Positions 1 through 7,549 of a DNA stretch of 17,565 nt are shown here, piece by piece. The stretch spans positions 1 through 17,565 of the forward strand of contig JANRKN010000010.1 of assembly GCA_033763435.1 (NCBI GenBank), given 5' to 3'. A program made the position numbers and the translations under genes. The DNA is from JANRKN01 sp033763435. Lineage in GTDB: Bacteria; Planctomycetota; Phycisphaerae; Phycisphaerales; UBA1924. Each line of letters starts with the position of its first letter. Within the stretch, counting starts at the first letter, position 1. Below the pieces are notes generated by a model, which made no database searches, was not told where the DNA came from, and worked only from the letters and a program-made list of their open reading frames with translations.

Positions 1-1
1 C

Positions 2-208
2 AACGACGAGTTCGACAACGCCGCACGGGCTGTCCGCCTCAACGCCGCCCGATCGCTCGCGCCCCGGCACTTCCGCGCCCCCCGCGTCGCCGACATCATC
101 CGCTCCATGCTCGACGATTCCCGTCTCGCGGCGGGCGCCGCGGCGCTGGGCGCAAGGCTCGCGGCTGAGGACGGCGCCCGCGCCGCCGCTGACGCGATCC
201 TCGGCTGA
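2..208 (+). CDS. Probable glycosyltransferase, C-terminal end (partial)
   Basis: This open frame enters from the left edge and stops at TGA 206-208, so only the last 68 residues are visible. They begin NDEFDNAARAVRLNAAR and end in an Ala-rich helix (AAEDGARAAADAIL). A pattern of 'FDNA-R---L-A-R-L', a basic stretch, 'I---L-D-----A--L---L--EDG---A-D-I' is what the C-terminal helices of UDP-glycosyltransferase/MGT-like family 1 glycosyltransferases look like, where it closes the nucleotide-sugar domain. The catalytic part lies outside the window, so acceptor and sugar cannot be named. The next gene starts 29 bp downstream on the same strand. The assignment rests on style of a short tail and is moderate at best. 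Confidence 0.5.
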   Translation, partial: NDEFDNAARAVRLNAARSLAPRHFRAPRVADIIRSMLDDSRLAAGAAALGARLAAEDGARAAADAILG

Positions 209-224
209 CCGCGCCCGGCTTTGG

Positions 225-230
225 TACGCT
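225..230 (+). promoter_or_regulatory. Possible -10 element (TACGCT), leaderless start
   Basis: TACGCT ends 7 bp before the ATG at 238, and no Shine-Dalgarno sequence precedes that ATG. If this is a -10 box, transcription would begin at or next to the ATG, giving a leaderless mRNA. No convincing -35 hexamer is visible at normal spacing. This is a weak call from position and composition only. Confidence 0.25.
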
Positions 231-237
231 TAGCACC

Positions 238-2310
238 ATGAGAACCACGCCCCTCGTCGCCGCGATCCTCACGCCCGCGCTGCTCCTTTCCACCCTCGCG
301 GGCTGCGCGCAGAGCACGAACACGCAGGCCTCCTCCGGCTCCGCAACCTCGTGGAGCACCGCGACCCGCGCCGGCGCCTGGCGCCCCAACACCAATGCCC
401 CCGACATCGAGCGCTTCACCAAGCTCCGCGCACCCGGCGGCGCGCTGCTCAGCCCCGACGGGCGCCTCTTCGTCCGCGATCTGCCCGACGGCATCACGCA
501 GGTGTACTCGGCCTCGCGCATCCCCGCCGACAAGGGCGCAACGTACAACAAGCTCACCAGCTTCCCCGACGGCGCCACCGGCGCGACCCTCGCGCCCGAC
601 GGCTCGGTCCTCATCGTCTCCCACGCCATGGGCGGCAACGAGCAGAACCAGTTCAGCCTCGTCTGGCCCGGCGCGGGCTCGGCCAACCCGATCGGGCCGA
701 TGCCGCTGCTCGCAAATCCCAAGGTCCAGTTCGGTCTGAACCTCTGGACGCGTGATCGCGCGGGCGTGGTCTTCACCGCCAACGAAGAGTCGCCCAACGA
801 TTTCCACCTCTACCGCATCGACCTCCCCGCGCCAGGCCAGGCCGTCAACGCCGCGACGCGCGTGAAGCTGCTCGCGCGCCCGGGCTCGTGGTCCGCGGCC
901 GATCAATCCACCGACGGCACGCGCTATCTCGTCGCCGAGTATCGCGCCATCAGCGACTCGGACATCCACGAACTCAACGCCTCCACGGGCGAGCTCACCA
1001 AGCTCAACCCGACCGACGGCAAGCAGTCCGCCGGCTGGGTCGGCTATCTCCCCGGCGAACAGAGCGCGCTCTTCACCAGCGACCACGAAGACGGCATCCG
1101 CCGACTCTTCGTCCGCAACTTCGCCGACAAGAGCATCTCCAAGCCCATCCCCGCGCTCGACGCCTTCGAGATCGACGGCGCCGAGATCTCGCGCGACAAG
1201 CAGGTCCTCGCCGTCATCATCAACCGCGATGGTTACGGCGACCTCCGCCTCTTCAAGCTCCCCACCTTCGAGCCCATCACGCTCCCCACCATCGAAGAGG
1301 GCACCATCGGCGGCGTTTCGTTCGTCCCCAGCAGCCATCACCCCGAAGTGACCACTCTCACGTACACGCTCAGCAACCCGCGCAACCCCGGCCTCTCCTA
1401 CGCGCTCGACCTGGTCAACGGCGCGGTCCGCGGCGAGCCGCGCGCGCTCACCGGCGTCATCGACGATCAGGGCATCGACCTCGCCTCGCTCGCCCTGCCC
1501 CAGCTCGTCAAGATCAAGAGCTTCGACGGCGTCGAGATCCCCGCGTTCGTCTACCTGCCCCCAGGGCACACCAAGGACAAGGGCCCCATCCCCTTCATCG
1601 TCGACTACCACGGCGGGCCCGAAGGCCAGCACCGCCCCAGCTTCGACCGCAACGTCCAGTACTACGTCTCGCGCGGCTACGGCTACGTCGAGCCCAACGT
1701 CCGCGGCTCGACGGGCTACGGACGCGCCTTCCACATGCTCGACGATTACAAGAAGCGCTGGGACTCGGTGAAGGACGGCGTCGCCGTCGCGCGCTGGCTC
1801 GTCGACAACGGATACTCCCGCAACGGCTGGGTCGCCGCCACCGGCGGGTCCTACGGCGGATACATGGCCAACGCCGTGATCGTCGAAGACACCAAGCAGG
1901 TCGAGGCCGGCCTCGCGAAGGCCAACGTCTTCGGCGCGTCGATCACGCGCGTCGGCATCGTCAACGTCCGCACCTTCCTCGAGCGCACGAGCGGCTACCG
2001 CCGGAAGCTCCGTGAGGCCGAGTACGGCCCGCTCTCGGACCCCGACTTCCTCGAGTCCGTCTCGCCCCTGAACATGGTCGACAAGGTTCGCTGCCCCGTC
2101 ATGATCGCCCACGGCTTCAACGACCCGCGCGTGCCGATCTACGAGGCGATGCTCTACGCCGTCGCGCTCCAGCAGCGCGGCATGAACCCCGAAACGCTCT
2201 ACTTCCCCGACGAAGGCCACGGGTTTGCCAAGCTCCCCAACCGCCTGCTGCACGCGCGCCGCTCTGCCGACTTCCTCGATCGCACCATCGGCGCCAACGC
2301 GCAGAAGTGA
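238..2310 (+). CDS. S9 family (prolyl oligopeptidase-type) serine peptidase, lipoprotein
   Basis: 690 residues, a usual size for S9 peptidases. The N-terminus is a lipoprotein signal peptide with lipobox L-A-G-C at Cys23, so the mature protein is probably lipid-anchored outside the cytoplasm. Residues about 50-420 look like the beta-propeller part, with repeated 'DG', 'YRIDL' and 'LRLFKLP' strands. Residues about 430-690 are the alpha/beta-hydrolase domain: a 'DYHGGPEGQ' oxyanion segment, the nucleophile Ser538 in GGSYGGYM, Asp629 in FNDPRVP and His661 in DEGHGF, so the triad is complete. The family cleaves short peptides, often after Pro or from the N-terminus as dipeptidyl or acylaminoacyl peptidases; the exact specificity cannot be read here. 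The ATG at 238 is chosen because the signal peptide starts there; no RBS is visible. It probably forms its own unit and faces the convergent metalloprotease gene. Confidence 0.92.
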   Translation: MRTTPLVAAILTPALLLSTLAGCAQSTNTQASSGSATSWSTATRAGAWRPNTNAPDIERFTKLRAPGGALLSPDGRLFVRDLPDGITQVYSASRIPADKGATYNKLTSFPDGATGATLAPDGSVLIVSHAMGGNEQNQFSLVWPGAGSANPIGPMPLLANPKVQFGLNLWTRDRAGVVFTANEESPNDFHLYRIDLPAPGQAVNAATRVKLLARPGSWSAADQSTDGTRYLVAEYRAISDSDIHELNASTGELTKLNPTDGKQSAGWVGYLPGEQSALFTSDHEDGIRRLFVRNFADKSISKPIPALDAFEIDGAEISRDKQVLAVIINRDGYGDLRLFKLPTFEPITLPTIEEGTIGGVSFVPSSHHPEVTTLTYTLSNPRNPGLSYALDLVNGAVRGEPRALTGVIDDQGIDLASLALPQLVKIKSFDGVEIPAFVYLPPGHTKDKGPIPFIVDYHGGPEGQHRPSFDRNVQYYVSRGYGYVEPNVRGSTGYGRAFHMLDDYKKRWDSVKDGVAVARWLVDNGYSRNGWVAATGGSYGGYMANAVIVEDTKQVEAGLAKANVFGASITRVGIVNVRTFLERTSGYRRKLREAEYGPLSDPDFLESVSPLNMVDKVRCPVMIAHGFNDPRVPIYEAMLYAVALQQRGMNPETLYFPDEGHGFAKLPNRLLHARRSADFLDRTIGANAQK

Positions 2311-2336
2311 TGGTGGTCGGCCAGGTGCACTGCCTT

Positions 2337-2372
2337 GGGTGCCACGGCTTGACGGCTCGGCGTCAAGCCGTG
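2337..2372. repeat. REP-like module 1: 9-mer plus 12-bp perfect hairpin
   Basis: GGGTGCCAC (2337-2345) overlaps a perfect inverted repeat: CACGGCTTGACG at 2343-2354, a six-base loop, and CGTCAAGCCGTG at 2361-2372. It lies 33 bp after the stop of the S9 peptidase gene and lacks a T-tract on the plus strand, so it is a poor intrinsic terminator but could stabilise the 3' end of that mRNA. Confidence 0.6.
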
Positions 2373-2397
2373 CGTGACGCGTCCGTATACCAGTTTC

Positions 2398-2432
2398 GGG
2401 TGCCACCACTCGGAGCGAAGCGAAGAGTGGTG
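2398..2432. repeat. REP-like module 2: 9-mer plus 8-bp hairpin with GGAGCGAAGCGAA loop
   Basis: GGGTGCCAC (2398-2406) leads into the inverted repeat CACCACTC (2404-2411) / GAGTGGTG (2425-2432). The 13-base loop GGAGCGAAGCGAA closely resembles the 'GAGCGAAGCGAAGA' core of interspersed REP-type palindromes I know from several unrelated bacterial phyla. That link is recalled knowledge and was not searched. Confidence 0.6.
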
Positions 2433-2499
2433 CGAGCACCTTCGTGACGTGAGCGCGCCGTGGTCGGCACCAGTCGCGCCGATCCTGACGGATCGTCGG

Positions 2500-2537
2500 A
2501 CGGGTGGCACCCTCTGCGCGAGCGAACGCGCTCGCGC
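2500..2537. repeat. REP-like module 3: 9-mer variant plus 9-bp hairpin
   Basis: GGGTGGCAC (2500-2508), a one-base variant of the 9-mer of the other two modules, is followed by GCGCGAGCG (2516-2524), the four-base loop AACG, and CGCTCGCGC (2529-2537). All stem pairs are perfect. Confidence 0.5.
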
Positions 2538-2583
2538 CGCCTTTCCCCCACTGGCGATTGGCCACTCCCCACTCCCCGCGCCT

Positions 2584-2616
2584 CAAAAACAACCGCGCGG
2601 CCTTTCGACCGCGCGG
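2584..2616 (-). terminator. Rho-independent terminator of the metalloprotease gene
   Basis: On the minus strand, 28 bases after the stop of the metalloprotease gene, CCGCGCGG (2616-2609) pairs with CCGCGCGG (2600-2593) around an 8-base loop, followed directly by TTGTTTTTG (2592-2584). A GC stem followed by a U-run is the classic intrinsic terminator layout. Confidence 0.8.
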
Positions 2617-2643
2617 CGTGGAGTCACATCAGCTTCCTGAGAC

Positions 2644-5600
2644 TTACTTCATCGAGCGCTCGCGCTCCATCCGGTCGGCCTCTTCGACCGTGACCGGCGT
2701 TTCGCGCCCGAACAGGAACATCGGGAATCCGCCCATGCCCCCGCCGCCGATCGTGTACGACGCTTCCAGCGCCTTCTCGATCCGCATCCGGGTCTGCTTG
2801 AGGTGCGCCAGCGAATACGCGTCCAGGTTCGCGTTCTCGCCCTTCTCGCCGATGATCGTCCCGATCTTCGCCGAGATCTGACGCAGCTGCATCATCGCCT
2901 GGTTGCTGATCGCCTTCATCGCCTCGGTGCCGCCGGCCTGGGGCATCGAGAGATCGATCAGCCGCTCGGCGTGCTCGGCCTGCAGGTTCCGCCGCAGGCT
3001 CGAGATGTACGGATTGCGCTCGCTCGTGTTGCCCGACGGACCCTTCTCAAGCTCCGTCCACACCGCGGACGTCACCGTCCGCAGCATCTCGGGCAGCGTG
3101 AGCGCGTCCTGATCGCGCGGCACGAGGAACTCGTTGTCGTAGATCCGGCGCAGCTTCGTCGGGTTCATCAGCATCGTCAGCACGCTGGACTGGATGCCGC
3201 CGATCCGGTCATGGATCGGGAACAGCGCGTCCTGCATGCCTTCGCTGAAGCCGCCCGCGTCCATCCACTTGTCGGTCGTCATCTTCTGCATGATCTCGGG
3301 CGTGAGGCCGAAGGACTCATCCCGGAACGCCTGCTCGATGATGAACTTCAGCGCCTCGCGCTGCTGAGCGGCCGGCACGGGCACGACCGGCGGACGCCCG
3401 TTCGGGTCGCCCTTGCGGTCGCGGTTCACGAACGCCCCGCCCACGAAGCCCTGCATCATCGACACCGAGCGCGTCTGCATGCCCAGCGTGATGGTGTAGC
3501 CCCGACGCACGCGCGACCAGCTCTGCCCGTCCTTGACAAAGCGCGTCAGCAGCCGCTCGCGATGCCACTTGGCCAGCTCGATCTGGCTCTTGGCATAGTC
3601 GAGCGGGTTGGCGCCCATGTCGTACGTGCGTGCGAGCGGGTCCGGGCCCGTCGTGTCCTCGTCGGTCGCGTAGACCAGCAGCGGGTCGGCGACACGCTCG
3701 AGGGTCTTCTTCGGGTCCTCGCCGTAGCCGAACTCGATGACCCAGAAGTCATAGGGCCCGATGTCGCGCGGATTGATGTCGCCCTGCAGCTTGCCGTCGC
3801 GGACGACGACGTTGCTGGCGTTGTAGTCCATCACCGAGCCGGACCAGGTCTTGACGCCCGCGATCTCGGGGCTGTTGATCTTGTTGAAGTCGTAGATGCT
3901 CGAGGCCTTGAAGTTGTGCCGAAGGCCAATCGTGTGCCCGACCTCGTGCGCCGTCAGCTCCGCGAGCGCAGGGCCGACGAACCACTCGGGGATGCCGTCG
4001 AGCGTCTCCCACTTGTTCTCCTTCGGGGGCTCGTCCTTCTTGCCCTCATCCTTCTTGCCGCCATCCTGCGCCGGGGCCGAGTACGGCTGGAACTCCTCGG
4101 CGTCGATCATTTCCAGCGCCATGCGCATCATGCCCATGTCGACGCGCTTGCCCTGCGCCGCGAGGCACAGCCCGTTCATCTGGCTCCGCCGGCCCACCAG
4201 CCCCGAGAACGGATGCTGACCCAGCAGACGGTTCGCGTCCTCATGATCGAGCTTCGGATCGCCCAGGCCAATCGGATGCCCGCCCCACGCCACCACGCCG
4301 CGACGCGCGCGCTTGGCCAGCAGCAGGTCGCGCTGCGCGGGGTCCGCCAGACGGATCCGCGGATCCCACCGCGGGCGCTGATCGAGCCACGCGAGCGTTT
4401 CGGGGCTCATGCCCTCCATCGCGATCTCGGGCAGCACGTCGCTGAACTCGTACCAGAAGAAGCGGATCCAGCCGTCGGTGAGGATCACGTCGGCATCGAG
4501 GATCTGACCCGTGAGCGGGTGCACGCGGCTGGGGCCGATGGCCGTGCCGATGTCGTTGCTCACCCAGCGGATGAAGTTGTACCGCACGTCCTCAGGGTCC
4601 AGGTCCATGTACGCGCCGGTCTGCGCGTCCTGCTGACGGACCTCGATCGCGTCGAGAATGCCGACCCTTTCAAAGGCCTTGTTCCACATCAGCGCGCCAT
4701 CGCGGACGAACTTGCGATACCGCACCGGCGTCGTGTGCTCGATGTAGAAGATGATCGGTTCCTTGGGCGGGCTGAGCTTGAGCTTGGGGTCGCGCTTCTC
4801 AAGCTGCCAGCGGTTGATGTACCGCACCCACTTGTCCTCGTCCTTGAACGTGCCAAGGTCGCGGAACACCGTCGTGAAGTACCCCGCGCGCTCGTCGGCC
4901 TTACGCGGCTGATAGCTCGGGTTGTCCTTGATCAGGCTGATCGAGTAATGGAACTGCTGCAGACGCCCGCCCGCGCCCGGCATCTCGTACGTGATCTCGA
5001 TGTTCTCCGGGAACGCCTTGGCCTTCACGAGCGTCGCGAGGCGCGCATTCGCACCCGCCGCCGCGCCGCCGTACAGCGCGCCCGCGCGCGCCGTCAGAAG
5101 GTCGCGCATGTCGATCACCGGGTTGCCGTTCGGGCCCATGCCCAGGATCTGCACGTCCAGCAGCACGCGGTCGGTGAACACGTCCTTGATGCCCGCCTTG
5201 CTCTCGGCATCGCCCGTCGAGCGGTTGTCGAGGTTGGGCTCGATGAGCATCAGGCGGTTGTCGGCCCGGCGCCAGTACACGTAATAGTCGCCCATCTGCA
5301 GGCCGGCGAACGTGTTGCCCGTCGGCGTCGTCAGCGCGATGAAGTGCCGCTGGCCCTCAAAGCCGCGGGGCAGCTCCGCCAGCATCGCTCCGTCACGCTT
5401 GCGCGTCCACAGCCCGTAAAAGCTCTGCTGGCCCGGGGGCGGGTTCACCGCTTCAAACCCCTTGCTCACCTCGGCCCACGGACGGAACCCGGACTCATCG
5501 GGCGCACCGCCGCCGGGTGCCCCACCGCCGGGGCCCGCGGGCGGCATGCCCTGCGCGTTCGGCTGCGTCGCTTGCTCCGTCGGCGTCGAGCTCTGGGCCG

Positions 5601-5700
5601 ACGTTTGGGCCCAGGCCGCGGAACTCGCCATCAGCCCCGCGGCCAGCCCCGCGGCCGCGACCATCATCCCCGCTCGCCGACCCGACATTCGCACCTGCAT
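2644..5700 (-). CDS. Exported zinc-dependent metalloprotease (metzincin motif)
   Basis: 1018 residues from the ATG at 5700. This start is preferred to an upstream in-frame one because AAGGAG lies 7 bases before it and a clean signal peptide follows (basic start, hydrophobic core about 11-24, AWA before Gln32). A Pro/Gly-rich linker (about 40-65) precedes the folded part. The zinc site is complete: HEVGHTIGLRH at 585-595 gives the HExxHxxGxxH metzincin pattern with Glu586 as general base, and SVMDYN around Met624 fits a Met-turn. The overall layout matches the long DUF5117/DUF5118/DUF4953-type zinc metalloproteases. A Lys/Glu-rich insert (KKDEGKKDEPPKE) lies just before the active site. It probably acts in the periplasm or at the surface; no substrate can be inferred. 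It is separated from crcB by 211 bp and likely has its own promoter. Confidence 0.9.
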   Translation of the reverse strand: MQVRMSGRRAGMMVAAAGLAAGLMASSAAWAQTSAQSSTPTEQATQPNAQGMPPAGPGGGAPGGGAPDESGFRPWAEVSKGFEAVNPPPGQQSFYGLWTRKRDGAMLAELPRGFEGQRHFIALTTPTGNTFAGLQMGDYYVYWRRADNRLMLIEPNLDNRSTGDAESKAGIKDVFTDRVLLDVQILGMGPNGNPVIDMRDLLTARAGALYGGAAAGANARLATLVKAKAFPENIEITYEMPGAGGRLQQFHYSISLIKDNPSYQPRKADERAGYFTTVFRDLGTFKDEDKWVRYINRWQLEKRDPKLKLSPPKEPIIFYIEHTTPVRYRKFVRDGALMWNKAFERVGILDAIEVRQQDAQTGAYMDLDPEDVRYNFIRWVSNDIGTAIGPSRVHPLTGQILDADVILTDGWIRFFWYEFSDVLPEIAMEGMSPETLAWLDQRPRWDPRIRLADPAQRDLLLAKRARRGVVAWGGHPIGLGDPKLDHEDANRLLGQHPFSGLVGRRSQMNGLCLAAQGKRVDMGMMRMALEMIDAEEFQPYSAPAQDGGKKDEGKKDEPPKENKWETLDGIPEWFVGPALAELTAHEVGHTIGLRHNFKASSIYDFNKINSPEIAGVKTWSGSVMDYNASNVVVRDGKLQGDINPRDIGPYDFWVIEFGYGEDPKKTLERVADPLLVYATDEDTTGPDPLARTYDMGANPLDYAKSQIELAKWHRERLLTRFVKDGQSWSRVRRGYTITLGMQTRSVSMMQGFVGGAFVNRDRKGDPNGRPPVVPVPAAQQREALKFIIEQAFRDESFGLTPEIMQKMTTDKWMDAGGFSEGMQDALFPIHDRIGGIQSSVLTMLMNPTKLRRIYDNEFLVPRDQDALTLPEMLRTVTSAVWTELEKGPSGNTSERNPYISSLRRNLQAEHAERLIDLSMPQAGGTEAMKAISNQAMMQLRQISAKIGTIIGEKGENANLDAYSLAHLKQTRMRIEKALEASYTIGGGGMGGFPMFLFGRETPVTVEEADRMERERSMK

Positions 5701-5707
5701 GCAAACA

Positions 5708-5713
5708 CTCCTT
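5708..5713 (-). promoter_or_regulatory. Ribosome binding site AAGGAG deciding the metalloprotease start
   Basis: AAGGAG on the minus strand with 7 bases to the ATG at 5700. It supports this start over the frame extension to about 5841, whose extra residues look like translated non-coding sequence ahead of a normal signal peptide. Confidence 0.75.
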
Positions 5714-5911
5714 CGACACGCTTCCGCACCCGCCGACCAGAGTTCAGCCCACAGTCCGGCCCGCACGAGCGACGCCCGCGCGGGGGTCGCCAGCCTACCA
5801 CACCCGCCCCGCACACGCGGGACGCACGCCCTTCCCACCAACTTCTCCCAACCCCGCGCCCTCAGTGTTTCGCCCCAGCGCCCGCGGACAGATTCCTCGG
5901 GCCCCGCGCGC

Positions 5912-6418
5912 TCAGCCCGCGCGATCGCCGAGCAGCCCCCGCGCGAGCCCCCACCCTCCCCACCCCTTCCTCGCCGCCCAACCCGCCCACACCGCGAGCA
6001 GTCCGAGCGCGTTGCTGAGCCCGACGTAGAGCGCGAGCGCGCCCCAGCGTTGGTGCCGGGCGAGCATCAGCGATTCGAGCGCGAAGCTCGAAAACGTCGT
6101 GTACCCGCCCAGCACACCGACCATCAGCAGCGACATCCACGAGACGCCCAGCTCGCGCCCCGGTTCACCAAAGACGCGCAGCCCCCGGCCCGCGCCACCC
6201 TCGAGCAGCGCCGCCGCCACGATGCCAATCAGCAGGCATCCCGTCACGTTCACGGCCAAAGTTCCCATCGGAAACGAGCTCGGGCCCGCGGGCGCACTCC
6301 CCCACCACTTCTGCACGCCCGCGCCGACCAGCCAGCGAGCGACGCCGCCGGCGCCCGCGCCCACGAACACCGCGAGGCCCTTGAGCAGCGCCGGTTCGGT
6401 CCACGCCGATTGGGTCAA
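5912..6418 (-). CDS. crcB: CrcB/Fluc-type fluoride channel
   Basis: 168 residues, slightly longer than the usual 120-130. It has the family signatures in order: GGVARW (24-29), GTLAVNVTGCLLIG (52-65, with the conserved Asn57) and GVLGGYTTFSSF (101-112), plus four hydrophobic segments of about 13-33, 52-72, 95-115 and 126-147. Fluc channels work as dual-topology dimers in the inner membrane and let fluoride leave the cytoplasm. The start is TTG at 6418, overlapping the stop of the upstream lysozyme gene (TTGA), which suggests translational coupling; a slightly later start is possible because about ten residues precede the usual beginning. The C-terminal tail after about 150 is Gly/Trp/Arg-rich and unusual. 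No fluoride riboswitch is possible directly upstream because that space is coding. Confidence 0.9.
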   Translation of the reverse strand: MTQSAWTEPALLKGLAVFVGAGAGGVARWLVGAGVQKWWGSAPAGPSSFPMGTLAVNVTGCLLIGIVAAALLEGGAGRGLRVFGEPGRELGVSWMSLLMVGVLGGYTTFSSFALESLMLARHQRWGALALYVGLSNALGLLAVWAGWAARKGWGGWGLARGLLGDRAG

Positions 6419-7389
6419 GCCAGCTTCCTCGGCAGCTTTCCGGGCGCGCTGGGCACGCCTCGCTGCTTGAGCAGCTCATCGCGCGAGGTCTGCACCAGCT
6501 TCGCCTCCTGCTCGCGTTGCTTCCAGACGTTCAAGGTCTGCTTGAACTTGGACGTGTGCTGGCGCGCAAGCGGCACCATCTCGATCGCCGTCGGCGGAGG
6601 CGCCGCGGCCGGGGCCGTCGGCTTCTCAAGCTCCGCCGCCTTCTCAAGCAGCCCCTTCACCCACGCGTTCCGCTCGGCGGAAAGCTGACGCCGATTCGAG
6701 GCCTCCGCCGCGTCTTTCCAGCGCCGATCCTTCACCGCCTTGGTGAACGTCGGCCACTTGGTCCGCAGCCCCTGCGCGCCCAGGTTGTACATCATGTCCA
6801 GCACCGCAATCTGCGCGGGCTGCGGGAACGCATCGAACTCCGCGTAGGGGTTCGAGCGCGTCATCGTGCCGCCGACGTTCGCGCTGGCCGACGCGCGCGT
6901 CAGCTCGCCGAACATCTCGCGCAGCTTGCGGGCGAACTCGGCCTTCGCGGCATCGTCGCTGAGGCGGATGTCGGTGCACCCGGCCTGCGACTTCGCGAAC
7001 GCCGCCTTCTGTCTCGAATCGACACCCGCCGCCGCTGCCGTCTCCAGCAGCTTCGCGCCCAGGCTCGACATGTGCCGGAATGCTTGGAGAAAGTCCGCCT
7101 CGGTCACGGGCGCGCCGGACTTGCCCATCGGCCCCTGCTCGCTCTTCACGCCGCGGATCACCGTGCACGCCGCGGTCGAACCGGGCGCATGAACCAGCGC
7201 GGTGTTGTGCGTCGCGTAGAAGGACTTGAGGTCGGCCTCGTTGCCGATCATCCGTCCGACGCCGATCGTCACCTTCCCGACCGAGTCCACATAGAGATAC
7301 GGCACCGAGCCCTCGTGCGTGCGAGCGTGCACCCAGTACTCGTCGATCAGCGCCTGGCTGAGAGTCGGGGGCTGGGTTGGGCTTGCCAC
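6415..7389 (-). CDS. GH24 (T4-type) lysozyme domain protein without signal peptide
   Basis: 324 residues from a GTG start at 7389 with GGGAG about 7 bases upstream. The N-terminal part carries Glu26, Asp35 and Thr41 in 'HEGSVPYLYVDSVGKVTIGVG'-like context; the spacing Glu+9 Asp+6 Thr equals that of T4 lysozyme (E11/D20/T26). Residues about 180-245 (QPAQIAVLDMMYNLG, WPTFTKAVKDRRW, AAEASNRRQLS) match the C-terminal lobe of that fold, including the usual 'D-MYNLG'. The enzyme would hydrolyse peptidoglycan glycan strands. It is twice the length of T4 lysozyme: an extra stretch about 55-175 and a Pro/Ala then Lys/Arg-rich tail (250-324). No signal peptide or membrane segment is seen, so reaching the wall needs another route. 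It lies between parB and crcB and overlaps crcB by 4 bp. It may be phage-derived or a secretion-system effector. Confidence 0.82.
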   Translation of the reverse strand: MASPTQPPTLSQALIDEYWVHARTHEGSVPYLYVDSVGKVTIGVGRMIGNEADLKSFYATHNTALVHAPGSTAACTVIRGVKSEQGPMGKSGAPVTEADFLQAFRHMSSLGAKLLETAAAAGVDSRQKAAFAKSQAGCTDIRLSDDAAKAEFARKLREMFGELTRASASANVGGTMTRSNPYAEFDAFPQPAQIAVLDMMYNLGAQGLRTKWPTFTKAVKDRRWKDAAEASNRRQLSAERNAWVKGLLEKAAELEKPTAPAAAPPPTAIEMVPLARQHTSKFKQTLNVWKQREQEAKLVQTSRDELLKQRGVPSAPGKLPRKLA

Positions 7390-7489
7390 GCAGAGTCTCC
7401 CGTTCGCCGCCCATCCCCATCCCGAGAAAGGCTCGAACCCAGTCTACCGACCCCGTCAAGCACCGCTGATAGCCCCCGAGCCCCCACTC

Positions 7490-7546
7490 GCCCCCCCCCA
7501 CTGGCCATTCCCCACTGGCCATCCCCACTGGCCACTGGCCCTGCCT
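7490..7546. repeat. C-rich intergenic tract with tandem CCACTGGCCAT units
   Basis: Between parB and the lysozyme gene the plus strand reads as two CCCACTGGCCAT-like units and then GCCACTGGCCCTGCCT (7531-7546). The same 16-mer recurs exactly at 9593-9608 in another gap. On the lysozyme coding strand this is a G-rich tract about 100-160 bp before its start codon. Confidence 0.6.
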
Positions 7547-7549
7547 CTC

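Larger units (their letters stand above)
2311..2643. other. Intergenic region between convergent genes, REP-like hairpins and terminator
   Basis: No credible gene is seen in these 333 bases. They contain three modules made of a GGGTGCCAC/GGGTGGCAC 9-mer with a hairpin at or shortly after it, a C-rich tract (about 2546-2580) related to other intergenic tracts in this window, and the terminator of the minus-strand metalloprotease gene. A short inverted repeat GATCC-TGAC-GGATC lies at 2481-2494. Confidence 0.7.

Noticed and set aside
2803..6018. Very long plus-strand open frame (over 1000 codons) opposite the metalloprotease gene
   Set aside because: Its product is Arg/Leu/His/Ala-rich with no recognisable domain and mirrors the metalloprotease gene, which has a signal peptide, RBS, zinc motif and terminator. 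It is a shadow created by GC-rich third positions.
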